Shown here one piece after another: positions 8,500-17,433 of a stretch of DNA of 64,000 nucleotides (its first letter is position 1; the number at the start of each line of letters is the position of its first letter). This DNA comes from Desulfovibrio sp. (GTDB taxonomy: Bacteria; Desulfobacterota; Desulfovibrionia; Desulfovibrionales; Desulfovibrionaceae), in assembly GCA_017528345.1 (NCBI GenBank), contig JAFXOX010000047.1:25628-89627 (forward strand), given 5' to 3'. Under the pieces are notes generated by a model. The model was given only the letters and a program-made list of their open reading frames with translations, had not been told where the DNA came from and did no database searches. The translations under genes were made by a program, and so were the position numbers.

Positions 8500-9930
8500 T
8501 TATTTCTTCAACTGCAGAGTTCTAAAGAAGGTTGAGTTTCCGCGCTTTATCTTGAGCGCCAAAGCCCCTCGTGGGACGCCCTGCTCCTTGATGATCTTGG
8601 AAAGCGTCTTCACATCACCCACAGGCTGCATATTGGCCTGCAGGATAATATCACCAGCTCTCAGATCCGCATCCTGAGCCGCATGGTCACTTTCAACGGA
8701 GGTGATCATCAGGCCTTCACCGGCCGGCACCGTGTGCTGCCTGCGCTCATTGGCCGTCAGTGGCCGTACCGAAAGACCAAGCTGCTCAATGTCACTCTGG
8801 CCTCCGCCGCGATGATTTGGCGATTCTCCGCGCTGCTGCGAGACCGAACGCTCACCCAAAAGCACCTTGACCTCATGGGTCTGGCCATTGCGCCAGAGGG
8901 AGAGACTCACCGTGCTGCCAGGAGCCTTACCGGCAATGGTGCGCAGAAGATCCGAGGTATTTTCCACGGCCTTGCCGTCCACACTCATGATCACATCACC
9001 ATCCTGCATGCCGGCTTTCTGGGCAGGCTCACCAGGCATGACCTGGCTGACCAGAGCGCCCTTGGGCTCTTTGAGACCCAGCGCCTTGGCCATATCCTCA
9101 TCGACTTCCTGAATCTGCACGCCAAGCCAGCCGCGGCTGACTTTGCGGCCCTGACGGATATCCTCGATAATACGAGAAGCCATGGTGCTTGGGATAGCAA
9201 AACCAATGCCCTGACCGCTGGCGATGATAGCCGTATTGATGCCGATGACGCGGCCTTCCATATTCAGCAGGGGGCCTCCGCTATTGCCGGGATTGATGGA
9301 GGCATCGGTCTGCAGGAAATTGTCAAAAGGCCCGGATTTAATATCACGACCCTTGGCTGAGAGAATGCCGGCCGTGACCGTATGGTCCAAACCAAAGGGA
9401 TTGCCGATGGCCAGGAGCCATTCTCCGACCTTAAGCGCGTCGGAATTGCCAAATTCCAGGTAAGGCAGCGTTCGTGTGGAGGTGATCTTCAGCAACGCAA
9501 GGTCAGTTTCTTCATCAGCACCGATCAGCTCAGCCTTGCGCGTTTCCTCACGGCCCTTGCCATTGTCCAGCGTCACCGTGATGCTGTCGGCATCGGCCAC
9601 GACGTGATTGTTGGTGACAATATAGCCATCAGAGGAAATCAGAAAACCTGAACCCAAAGATTTCTGGGAACGTTGCGGTGCCCGTCTGCGATGCTGCCTG
9701 TCCTGACCTTCAAAGCCAAAAAAGCGCTCAAAACCGGGCGGAAGATTGCGGAACATCTCCCCAAAGAAGTCCTCAGGACCGGAACTGGATGTTTTGCGCT
9801 CGGTACCAATATTGACCACTGCCGGTCCGCATTTTTCAGCAAGGGCACTGAAATCAGCGGGTCCGGCCCAGAGACTTTCTGCCATGGAAAGCAGCATAAG
9901 CCCCAAAAGACAAGAGAAAAGACGTTTCAT
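8500..9930 (-). CDS. degP: DegP/HtrA-family periplasmic serine protease
   Basis: This 476-residue periplasmic quality-control protease starts with a signal peptide (MKRLFSCLLG...AESLWAG). The trypsin-like domain has the triad His109 (TNNHVV), Asp143 (ETDLAL) and Ser217 (GNSGGP). Two PDZ domains follow (about 250-350 and 390-476). The start at 9930 has GAGGAA 8 nt upstream and opens the signal peptide; upstream in-frame codons are not supported. A Gln/Arg-rich linker sits before the protease domain (about 75-92). It lies 44 nt downstream of the S1-domain gene and is probably co-transcribed with it. Confidence 0.95.
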   Translation of the reverse strand: MKRLFSCLLGLMLLSMAESLWAGPADFSALAEKCGPAVVNIGTERKTSSSGPEDFFGEMFRNLPPGFERFFGFEGQDRQHRRRAPQRSQKSLGSGFLISSDGYIVTNNHVVADADSITVTLDNGKGREETRKAELIGADEETDLALLKITSTRTLPYLEFGNSDALKVGEWLLAIGNPFGLDHTVTAGILSAKGRDIKSGPFDNFLQTDASINPGNSGGPLLNMEGRVIGINTAIIASGQGIGFAIPSTMASRIIEDIRQGRKVSRGWLGVQIQEVDEDMAKALGLKEPKGALVSQVMPGEPAQKAGMQDGDVIMSVDGKAVENTSDLLRTIAGKAPGSTVSLSLWRNGQTHEVKVLLGERSVSQQRGESPNHRGGGQSDIEQLGLSVRPLTANERRQHTVPAGEGLMITSVESDHAAQDADLRAGDIILQANMQPVGDVKTLSKIIKEQGVPRGALALKIKRGNSTFFRTLQLKK

Positions 9931-9974
9931 AGCATATTCCTCAGGCAGGCAAAATGCCCGCCTTCTGCACATCA

Positions 9975-11420
9975 CTATTTCTTCTGCAGAGCTTTCTGCA
10001 GGGCCTGACCCAGGACTCCCAGAGAAGAGGACTTGCTGCCGCTCTGAGCATGCTTTTTCCAGTCACTGTTTTCCAGGGATTTGGCTTCAGCAGCCCCTTG
10101 CGGCAGAAGACTGATCTTGCGGGCATTGGCATCCACGCGCTGAACAACCACCGTAATGGGATCTCCCTTCTGCAGCGCAAGCAGTTCGGACTGATTCTTG
10201 ACGCTTTTCAAATTCTGCATGGGCAGAAGTCCTGTCACAGCCGGAGCCAAGGTCACAAAAATGCCAAAGCTGCTCTGACTCTCCACTGAGCCCTGAACCT
10301 CTGTGCCCGGAGCAAAGCGCTCAGGCACATCAGCCCAGGGATCACCCTGAGCATCACGGATGCTCAGGGAAATGCGCCTGGCTTCCGTATTGATGTCCAA
10401 AATTTTCACAGTCACGGTCTCGCCGGGGCGGGTCACCTCTTCGGGCTTGTTCACTCGTCTCCCCCAGGCCATTTCGGAAATGTGGACCATCCCTTCGATG
10501 CCGGGCAGAATCTCCACAAAAGCCCCAAAGGCTGCCAGTCGCACAACCTTGCCCTGCACAATCTTGCCGGCTTCCAGACGATCACCCAGGCTGGCCCAGG
10601 GGTCTCCTTCGGCCTGCTTGCGTGACAGAGAAATACGGGTACCCTTCTCGGTCTTGCTGATGCCAATAACCTTGGCGCGCACAAGATCGCCACAGTTGAC
10701 GGCCTCATCAGCTGTTGCCAGACGCGACCAGGCAAGCTCTGAAATGTGGATCAGACCCTCCACACTTGGGGCAAGTTCCACAAAGGCACCATAGGGCACA
10801 AGGCGTGACACCTTGCCTTCGACAATATCGCCCACTTTGAGGTCTGCCAAAACTTTTTCCAGATTCTCTGAACGCTCACGCTCAATGAGTGCCCGACGAG
10901 AGACAATAATATTGCGGCCACGGTTTTCCACACGCATGATCAAAAACTGCATATTGCGGCCGGCAATGTCCTCGCCCTCGCCCAGCGCCTCCATCTGGCT
11001 GCCGGGACAAAAAGCGCGCTTGCCCAAAACTTCCACAGTATAGCCGCCCTTGCAGGTTCCCTGCACTCTGCCGTCCACAGGGATGGCACTGGCACAGGCA
11101 TCTTCCAGAGCCGCAAGACCGCTGCCACTCATGGAACGGGAGATATGCACCTCGTGGGAATTCATCTTGACAATCCAGCCCTCGATGGTGTCCCCAACCT
11201 TGACAATCTCCTCGCCTTCGGCATTGAGGATGTCCTTGCGGTCCATGATACCATCCACCTTAATGCCTACATCCACAAAGACATTGTCACCGGAGATATC
11301 AATGACTGTACCTGAAACTTTCTGGCCGGGGGCCAGACGCACACTGGACGCACTGTGCTGCTCAAAAAGTGCCGCAAAATCTTCCGTATCGTCCTGAACC
11401 ACTTGTTGTTCTTCGTTCAT
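9975..11420 (-). CDS. Protein with five S1 RNA-binding domains (RpsA-like)
   Basis: The 481-residue protein consists of five consecutive S1 (OB-fold) domains starting near residues 32, 110, 195, 280 and 370; typical cores are VEGKVSRLVPYGAFVELAPSVEGLIHISE and VQGKVVRLAAFGAFVEILPGIEGMVHISE. The third and fourth are canonical and the others diverged. Such proteins bind mRNA or the 30S subunit; this could be ribosomal protein S1 or an accessory S1 protein. Ribosomal S1 often has six domains and follows cmk, which is not seen here. The start at 11420 has no adjacent Shine-Dalgarno, but a GGAGG lies 50 nt upstream across an inverted repeat. DegP follows after 44 nt. Confidence 0.85.
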   Translation of the reverse strand: MNEEQQVVQDDTEDFAALFEQHSASSVRLAPGQKVSGTVIDISGDNVFVDVGIKVDGIMDRKDILNAEGEEIVKVGDTIEGWIVKMNSHEVHISRSMSGSGLAALEDACASAIPVDGRVQGTCKGGYTVEVLGKRAFCPGSQMEALGEGEDIAGRNMQFLIMRVENRGRNIIVSRRALIERERSENLEKVLADLKVGDIVEGKVSRLVPYGAFVELAPSVEGLIHISELAWSRLATADEAVNCGDLVRAKVIGISKTEKGTRISLSRKQAEGDPWASLGDRLEAGKIVQGKVVRLAAFGAFVEILPGIEGMVHISEMAWGRRVNKPEEVTRPGETVTVKILDINTEARRISLSIRDAQGDPWADVPERFAPGTEVQGSVESQSSFGIFVTLAPAVTGLLPMQNLKSVKNQSELLALQKGDPITVVVQRVDANARKISLLPQGAAEAKSLENSDWKKHAQSGSKSSSLGVLGQALQKALQKK

Positions 11421-11428
11421 CAGATATT

Positions 11429-11475
11429 CAGCGTGGAAACCCCGCCATTCGCGACAGGGAGGAAACGCTGCCTCC
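11429..11475 (-). promoter_or_regulatory. Structured leader of the S1-domain gene: GGAGG, inverted repeat, ATG
   Basis: On the minus strand GGAGG (11475-11471) is directly followed by CAGCGT (11470-11465). ACGCTG (11434-11429) pairs with it, leaving 8 nt to the ATG. A second option is GGAGG pairing with CCTCC at 11462-11458, which would hide the SD. The block TGGAGGCAGCGTNTCCTCCC is shared with the hflK leader at 37672-37690. Confidence 0.5.
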
Positions 11476-12157
11476 AAGAGTTTTCGGCCGTAGCCGTTTT
11501 GCCAGAAACAAAGTATAAGCATCTGGCGTTCATTTGCCTCAAAAACGCAGGGTCCGCACAAAGGCCTTCTCATGCCTTTGTTAAGCGGATTGCAAGCTGA
11601 TCTTTATACGCCAAAAGTTCTCAAAAGACAATTCATACCATACGTCAAAAATCATCTCATTTTTCGGTCTTGCCAACGCAAGGTTTTTCACAGTGAAAAC
11701 CTTGTTTTTTTTCTCGTTCAAACAAATTCCCATCTTCCCTTGAAAAGGCACGCTAACCATGCGTTCATGGTCACTGGCCTAGCGCACGGAACAACGCGAG
11801 CTCTGGGAGCCAAAGAGGCCCGACCTTTCTCTCTTTGAGCGTCAATGCGCTCAGCTATTGCCAATTTGAGGGAAGTCACGCCCCCCCTTGCTCTCACGCC
11901 TAAAATCTGTGACTCTTTTCCTAAGCGTCAGAACCGAGGCCCAAAACTGCCGTCGCCAGCGCAAATGGATCTTTTGGCAACTTGCCCTGATGGTTTCGGC
12001 ATCACCCACTGTTATTGGAACACAGTCATTTCACAGGTCAACGGTGCCGTAGGCCTTTCATGCAGGGACAGGGATCAGTACTCCCGCATACATCTTCGAA
12101 AATACGAACAGCTGAAATTTACTGCTGGACAAAGCTGCCGTACACATGAGGAACGCC
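11476..12157. other. Non-coding interval between the S1 gene and the AAA/nuclease pseudogene
   Basis: About 680 nt without a credible gene; the frames present have no RBS, no recognisable domains and poor composition. It should hold the divergent promoters of both flanking genes, but I cannot name one with confidence. It contains one terminator-like hairpin described separately. Confidence 0.5.
11679..11712 (+). terminator. Terminator-like hairpin with no annotated gene upstream
   Basis: CAAGGTTTT/AAAACCTTG forms a 9-bp stem with loop TCACAGTG, followed by eight T residues on the plus strand. No plus-strand gene lies upstream within this intergenic region, so it may end a short unannotated RNA. 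Confidence 0.55.
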
Positions 12158-13801
12158 ATGCCTGTCAATACTTTCTGTGATGTCACAAGACTCCCTCTGG
12201 GAAGGCCCGATTTTTCTGATATCCGAAAAAACGGGAAGGTCTATGTCGACAAAACCGCTTTGCTAGCGCAGATTGCCAGATATGATGTGCCAATTTTTCT
12301 TTCAAGACCGAGACGTTTTGGAAAATCTCTTCTTGTAAACACCTTTGCCAGCCTTTTTTCCAAGGGGCTTGAGGATTTTCACGGTCTTAACATTGAGCAA
12401 AAATGGCATGAAACAACATATCCTGTTGTCCATTTTGATTTTTCTGACATGGCTGATTTCAATTCAGATGATTTAAGAAGAGCTCTTTGTAATGATATTA
12501 TCGATCAATTTGACAGATAAGAAAATATATTCTACTCAGATGAAAAATATCGTTTTCCTGGAGAAATTCTCAAAAAAATACTAAAGAACATATCCAATAG
12601 AAGCATTGTAATGCTCATAGATGAATATGATGCACCACTAACACACCATATTAATAATCAAACTGAGTTCAATAATATTATGTGTATAATCAATAATTTT
12701 TATGCAGTTATTAAAGAATATACAAGTAAATTTCGTTTTATTTTTATCACTGGCGTCACACGAACTTCTCATATTTCAATTTTTTCTGCCTTTAATAATA
12801 TTAGAGATATCAGCATTGAGAAAGAATTCAACACACTCCTTGGATTTACAAAGAAAGAAATACATATTTTTTTCGATCAGTATATAAAGAATGCCGCTCA
12901 AGTTATTGGTATGTCCAAAGAATCTATATATACACGTCTTGAGCAATATTACGATGGCTTCCAGTTTGCCACTGAGACTTGCGAAACTCTTTACAATCCC
13001 TGGTCGGTGCTCAGTTTCCTGCAAAATCCTGGAAACGGCTTTCAAAACTATTGGTACCAGTCGGGAGGCATGTCCTCCCTTGTCGCCAACTATCTGAAAG
13101 TACGCGATTCTTTTGATTTCATCGATTACAATGACCGTGAAATTGCCATAGACAGACAGCAACTTTCGGATCGATATGAATTCGCCGTTATTCCCCATGA
13201 AATATTACTCTACCAAGCAGGCTATTTCACGCTCCGCACCCAAAAAAACGGGAGTCTGCGCTTTGTTCCCCCGAACGGCGAAGTCGAGGCGAGTCTGCTC
13301 AGACTCTACCTCACAGCCAACAACTTAAGGCCTGCGGAGCATACACGGCAGTTGATTGAAGATCTTGTTGCTCCTATTGACAGAAAAGATCTGCCAAGCA
13401 TCGTGCAAACGATGAACGCCATTCTGAATACCTGTGTCTCTGTCCACGCATCCATTTTCAAAGATGAACGCTCTGTGCGCGATATCATCTTCGCGGCGCT
13501 CTATCTGCTTGCCCCGTTACAGGTCTTCAAGGAGCGAGAATCACTGCTAGGGTCTTCTGATCTGGAAATCCTCACGCAAAAGACGCACATGGTCATTGAA
13601 TTTAAAAGAACCTACCCAAAAACAAAGGATAGCTCAGCAACGCGAGATGCCAAGGCCTCCCTGGCAGAAGCCATCAGCCAGATAAAAAGCCATCGCTATG
13701 GCGAAGCACCGTTTTCTGTGCAAACACTCTTCCGTGTGGCCATGGTTATCTCAACGGAAGAAAAAAAACTTCTCCCACAGTATTGCCAGGAGGTTTGCTA
13801 A
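12158..13801 (+). pseudogene. AAA-ATPase-like / PD-(D/E)XK nuclease (DUF1703) protein, interrupted by one in-frame TAA
   Basis: Read through, this frame gives a complete 547-codon member of the AAA-ATPase-like plus DUF1703 family common in gut bacteria. It has Walker A SRPRRFGKSLLVNT near residue 51, Walker B MLIDEYDAPL near 154, sensor motif FITGVTRTSH near 200 and a C-terminal nuclease motif SSDLEILTQKTHMVIEFK. A single TAA at 12518-12520 (codon 121) separates the Walker A part from the rest; the frame is otherwise open and homologous on both sides. GAGGAA 5 nt before the ATG at 12158 supports that start. The middle (about 12430-12960) is far more AT-rich than both ends. A decayed relative lies at 45028-46728. 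The function of the family is not established. Confidence 0.85.
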
Positions 13802-14206
13802 GCAGACGGCACGAGCCAGTTGTTATCGTTAGCCACGTATTTTTTCTGGAAGGCTGTGTTTAAGAGAAGTGTTGATCCCGGGTAGAGGTGATGAAAGGTT
13901 GCTGTTTCGGGCAAGGACCTTTGCCTTCCCCCATAGATCTGTTTTTCCCAGTAAATACAGGGCGTTACGCGGCGCATCAACACTTTCATGAAACAGAGCC
14001 TTCTGGAAAAAGTGTGGCACTGATATGAGGATCGAAAACAACGCCATTTCCGTGGCGTCTGCCTGAAGAAGGATGTTATTGGCTCTGGGAGGCTTGACAA
14101 GCCCATATTTGGACTTAAGCATTATCATATTTTCCCAAACCATCACGCTCTTCCTCTGGGAAGCTCGTTAAAGCACGGCAAAACAGCCCCGCGCAAGGGA
14201 GCCAGT
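13802..14206. other. Interval without a confident gene
   Basis: About 400 nt between the pseudogene and glgB. Two overlapping minus-strand frames of roughly 100 codons (13798-14106 and 13829-14146) exist, but neither has an RBS or a domain I recognise. This could be a remnant of a decayed gene. The glgB promoter should lie near the right end. Confidence 0.4.
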
Positions 14207-16231
14207 ATGTATCCCACAAATCCTCTGGAAGATCAGGATCTTCAGGCCTATCACAGCTTTCTCAGAGAACGCGGCGTGCGTTTTCACAATGAATATCAGC
14301 GTATCACCCAGCTCTATGGCTCACTGAAAGCCTATGCCAACCTCCACGAGGAGCTGGGTATCCACCTTGTGGAGAAAGACGGCAAGCGCATCTGGCGTCT
14401 TCGGGAATACCTGCCGGGAGCAGCCTGCGTCTGGCTGACCACAGAACAGTATCGTTTTCAGCGCCACGCTCGTCTGCGCTTTACCCCTACAGGTGACGGT
14501 TTTTTTGAGCTTTGCCTCCCCGCTTCCGAGCTTGCCCACGGCATGTATGCGGAACTACGGATTGAACCCGCAGGTTATGAAGTCCTCAATGCCGATGCCG
14601 TACCCACAACGCTGAAACGCGTACCGGCTTTTGCCAAATGGGTGGAGCAGAATAAGGAAATTCCCACGCAGTGGTGTGCGCGCATCTATCACCCAGATAC
14701 GCCCTATCACTTCCGCCACCCCAACCCCACACCCCCTTCCTTTCTGCGCATCTATGAGGCTCATGTAGGCATGGCCCAGCCAGATACGGAGCATCACGGG
14801 GAATCGGTTGGCAGCTACCAGGATTTCAGCCAGAAAATTCTGCCGCGCATTGCCAAGAGCGGTTACAATACTGTGCAGCTCATGGCCATTCCCGAGCATC
14901 CTCTCTACCGCTCCTTTGGCTATCAGGTCTCAAGCTACTTTGCCCCCTGTTCACGTTTTGGCACCCCCAAAGATTTCCAGGAGCTCGTCGACACAGCCCA
15001 CGCACTGGGCCTTTTAGTCATTCTGGATATTACCCATGCCCATGCCTGTGCCAATACCGAACAGGGTCTCTGCAAGTATGACGGTACAAACTATTTCTTT
15101 ACCGACAAAAACAATCAGTGGGGCACACCGACCTTTGATTTCAGCAAAGAGATGACACGGCGTTTTCTCCTCTCCAATCTGCGCTACTGGCAGGAGGAAT
15201 ACCGTGTGGACGGGTTCCGTTTCGATGCTGTGGGCAATATGCTCTACAAGGACTTTGGCCGCGACGACAGTTTTTCACACACCGGCCGCTGTTTTTACGG
15301 CAAGGACGGAAAACCTCGCGCCAATGAAGCAGGCGAGCTCTATCTCTGTCTGGCCAATTGTTTGGTGCACGAACTTGCTCCCCAGGCTGTCACCATTGCC
15401 GAAGAATTTTCCGGCATGCCTGGGCTGACCTGTGCTCCTGACAAGGGTGGGCTTGGTTTTGACGCACGCTTTGCCATGGGCATTCCCGACTACTGGGAAA
15501 AATTCATCGAGTCGCCCAAAGATCTTGGCAGCATGTGGTATGAGATGAACAATCACCGTCCCTATGACCGTACGGTGAGCTATGTGGAATGCCACGATCA
15601 GTGCATTAACGGGGACGATGCCATGATCTGGAGGATTCTCGGCGATGATATGTACACCACCATGCACATATCCCGGGAAACCTGGAAGGTCTCGCGAGGA
15701 CTGGCTTTTTACAGACTCATGCGACTTATAACGCTCGCAACCGCCGATAAGGGGTACCTCAATTTCATGGGGAACGAATTCGGCCACCCCGAATGGCTCG
15801 ACGCTGAGGAGCACGCCCACAGACAATGGCGTCTGACAGCTGACCCCTCCCTTAAATACCATGCTCTCCAGCTTTTTGATCAGGCTCAGATGGCTCTTGT
15901 GGAAAACTATGCCTGTGATTTTCAAAGCGCCCCGCTTTTCCGCTTTATTCACGAGGACAGAAGACTTCTGGCTTTTGAACGCCATCATCTGCTTTTTGTC
16001 TTCAATTTTCACGAAACCGAAGCTGCCACAGATCTCTGCTTTGCAGTGACGCCGGGAAAATATGTCGCCATTCTCTCTTCAGATGAAAAGCGCTTCGCCG
16101 GTCATGCCAATGTGGTGGTCCAGGATCCGCCCCTTGAACACTTTACACAACCCTGTCACGACCCTCTGCTTGGCGACATTACGCTCTATGTTCCTCCCAT
16201 GGTCGCTCTTGTCCTTGCCCGCATGGACTGA
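14207..16231 (+). CDS. glgB: 1,4-alpha-glucan branching enzyme (GH13)
   Basis: The 674-residue enzyme makes alpha-1,6 branches in glycogen. It has an N-terminal CBM48-like domain (about 50-150) and a GH13 barrel with YEAHVGMA (about 183-190), nucleophile Asp340 in DGFRFDAV, acid/base Glu at 399/400 in IAEEFSGMPG, and YVECHDQ for the late active-site residues. A C-terminal all-beta domain ends the protein. Its compact length and YEAHVGMA/GFRFDAVGNML motifs resemble the eukaryotic-like branching-enzyme subgroup rather than E. coli GlgB. GGGAG precedes the ATG. It stands alone here, away from other glg genes, but shares glucose 1-phosphate metabolism with pgm at 6.8 kb. Confidence 0.92.
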   Translation: MYPTNPLEDQDLQAYHSFLRERGVRFHNEYQRITQLYGSLKAYANLHEELGIHLVEKDGKRIWRLREYLPGAACVWLTTEQYRFQRHARLRFTPTGDGFFELCLPASELAHGMYAELRIEPAGYEVLNADAVPTTLKRVPAFAKWVEQNKEIPTQWCARIYHPDTPYHFRHPNPTPPSFLRIYEAHVGMAQPDTEHHGESVGSYQDFSQKILPRIAKSGYNTVQLMAIPEHPLYRSFGYQVSSYFAPCSRFGTPKDFQELVDTAHALGLLVILDITHAHACANTEQGLCKYDGTNYFFTDKNNQWGTPTFDFSKEMTRRFLLSNLRYWQEEYRVDGFRFDAVGNMLYKDFGRDDSFSHTGRCFYGKDGKPRANEAGELYLCLANCLVHELAPQAVTIAEEFSGMPGLTCAPDKGGLGFDARFAMGIPDYWEKFIESPKDLGSMWYEMNNHRPYDRTVSYVECHDQCINGDDAMIWRILGDDMYTTMHISRETWKVSRGLAFYRLMRLITLATADKGYLNFMGNEFGHPEWLDAEEHAHRQWRLTADPSLKYHALQLFDQAQMALVENYACDFQSAPLFRFIHEDRRLLAFERHHLLFVFNFHETEAATDLCFAVTPGKYVAILSSDEKRFAGHANVVVQDPPLEHFTQPCHDPLLGDITLYVPPMVALVLARMD

Positions 16232-16254
16232 AGCGGCCAAAACAAAAGACGCCC

Positions 16255-17061
16255 TTAAAGCGCAAGACTGAGAGCCACAGGACAGTGATCGGAACCAAAG
16301 ACCTGGTCTTCGATCCAGGCATCCTCAACCTGACGGCACAGCTCATGTGAGACAAAGAAGTAATCAATGCGCCAGCCAATATTTCTGGCTCTGGCTCTTG
16401 TCTTATAGGACCACCAGGAATAGGCATCTGTCACATCCGGATGTTTGAGGCGAAAGGTGTCACAGTAGCCTGTGGCGATCATGCGATCCAGAAAGGCGCG
16501 CTCTTCTGGCAAGAAACCCGTATTTTTTTCATTATCCTTGGGCCTTGCCAGATCTGAGGGCGTATGGGCGATATTGAAATCGCCGCAGACCACCACAGGC
16601 TTTGTCTTGCGCGCCTCTTCGGCATAACGCAGAAAGGCCTCAAAAAAAGCCATCTTATAGGGTACTCTGGCAAACTGACCTGTCGGTCGCCCCTTTGCAT
16701 CGACAATGGCCGCGCCGCCATTGGGAAAATAGCCATTCATGAAGTGAAACTGCTCAAACTCGAGGTGCAGAAGACGACCTTCCCCCTGCTGCTCGGGCCA
16801 GGGCAGCTCTGCGTGAACGCTCACAGGTTTTGTGCGACAAAAGACCGCGACCCCGGAATAGCCTTTTTTGACCGTGCTTGAGCAGAAATGCGCATGCCAG
16901 CCGGAAGGAGCTGCAAGTTCAGGGGCAAGCTGGCTCGGCTGAGCCTTGGTCTCCTGCAGAGCGATGATATCGGCGTCACTTTCTGTAAACCAGCGCCAAT
17001 CAGGCTTGGCAGCCACAGCGCGCAGACCGTTAACATTCCATGAGACGAGTTTGAGGGCCAT
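16255..17061 (-). CDS. xthA: Exodeoxyribonuclease III (AP endonuclease)
   Basis: The 268-residue protein of the exonuclease/endonuclease/phosphatase superfamily cleaves at abasic sites and degrades 3' ends in base-excision repair. Visible motifs are SWNVNGLRA (7-15), the metal ligand in LQETKAQ, YSGVAVFCR, CGDFNIAH, WRIDYFF and the C-terminal GSDHCPV with the catalytic Asp-His. Length is normal for the ExoA/XthA family. AAGGA precedes the ATG at 17061. It converges with glgB, leaving a 23-nt gap. Confidence 0.95.
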   Translation of the reverse strand: MALKLVSWNVNGLRAVAAKPDWRWFTESDADIIALQETKAQPSQLAPELAAPSGWHAHFCSSTVKKGYSGVAVFCRTKPVSVHAELPWPEQQGEGRLLHLEFEQFHFMNGYFPNGGAAIVDAKGRPTGQFARVPYKMAFFEAFLRYAEEARKTKPVVVCGDFNIAHTPSDLARPKDNEKNTGFLPEERAFLDRMIATGYCDTFRLKHPDVTDAYSWWSYKTRARARNIGWRIDYFFVSHELCRQVEDAWIEDQVFGSDHCPVALSLAL

Positions 17062-17433
17062 AGTCTATCCTTGCTGAAAAATTGAGGAAGAATACGGCAA
17101 ATACCCTAGCAGGCGCCTCTTTGCTGGTCAATTGCCCACAAAAAAACCATTTTTTCCTTGCCATTAGCGCTGAGATAGGGTAAGCCATAGCATCTTCAAG
17201 CAACACCTGCCTTGATTCTAGCGAAAGCAGCCACGTCAGGCTGCGTTTACACGACATTCTACATATTCTTCGTCTGGTTATGCTTTTTCTGACCAGACGA
17301 CTTCTTCTATACCCTCTGTTTTTCCTCGTGATCTGGAGGGAAGCAGTTTTTCTGTGCCAGAACTTTGTCCTGCGCCGCTTCTGCTCACCTCTCATACCTG
17401 CCACGAAAATCGCCAACAAGCACGGTTCTTTTT
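17062..17433. other. Divergent upstream region of xthA and rho
   Basis: It contains a hairpin CGTCTGGT/ACCAGACG (17271-17299) followed by a pyrimidine-rich stretch, a layout that could suit attenuation of rho, which is autoregulated in other bacteria (established for E. coli). GGAGGG at 17336-17341 lies upstream of an in-frame TTG at 17365, a possible alternative rho start. Confidence 0.4.

Noticed and set aside
11845..12180. 111-codon plus-strand frame before the AAA/nuclease pseudogene
   Set aside because: No RBS, no recognisable domain, and it overlaps the well-supported start at 12158.
13798..14146. Two overlapping minus-strand frames of about 100 codons between the pseudogene and glgB
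   Set aside because: They overlap in different frames, lack an RBS and match no family I know; kept only as an unexplained interval.
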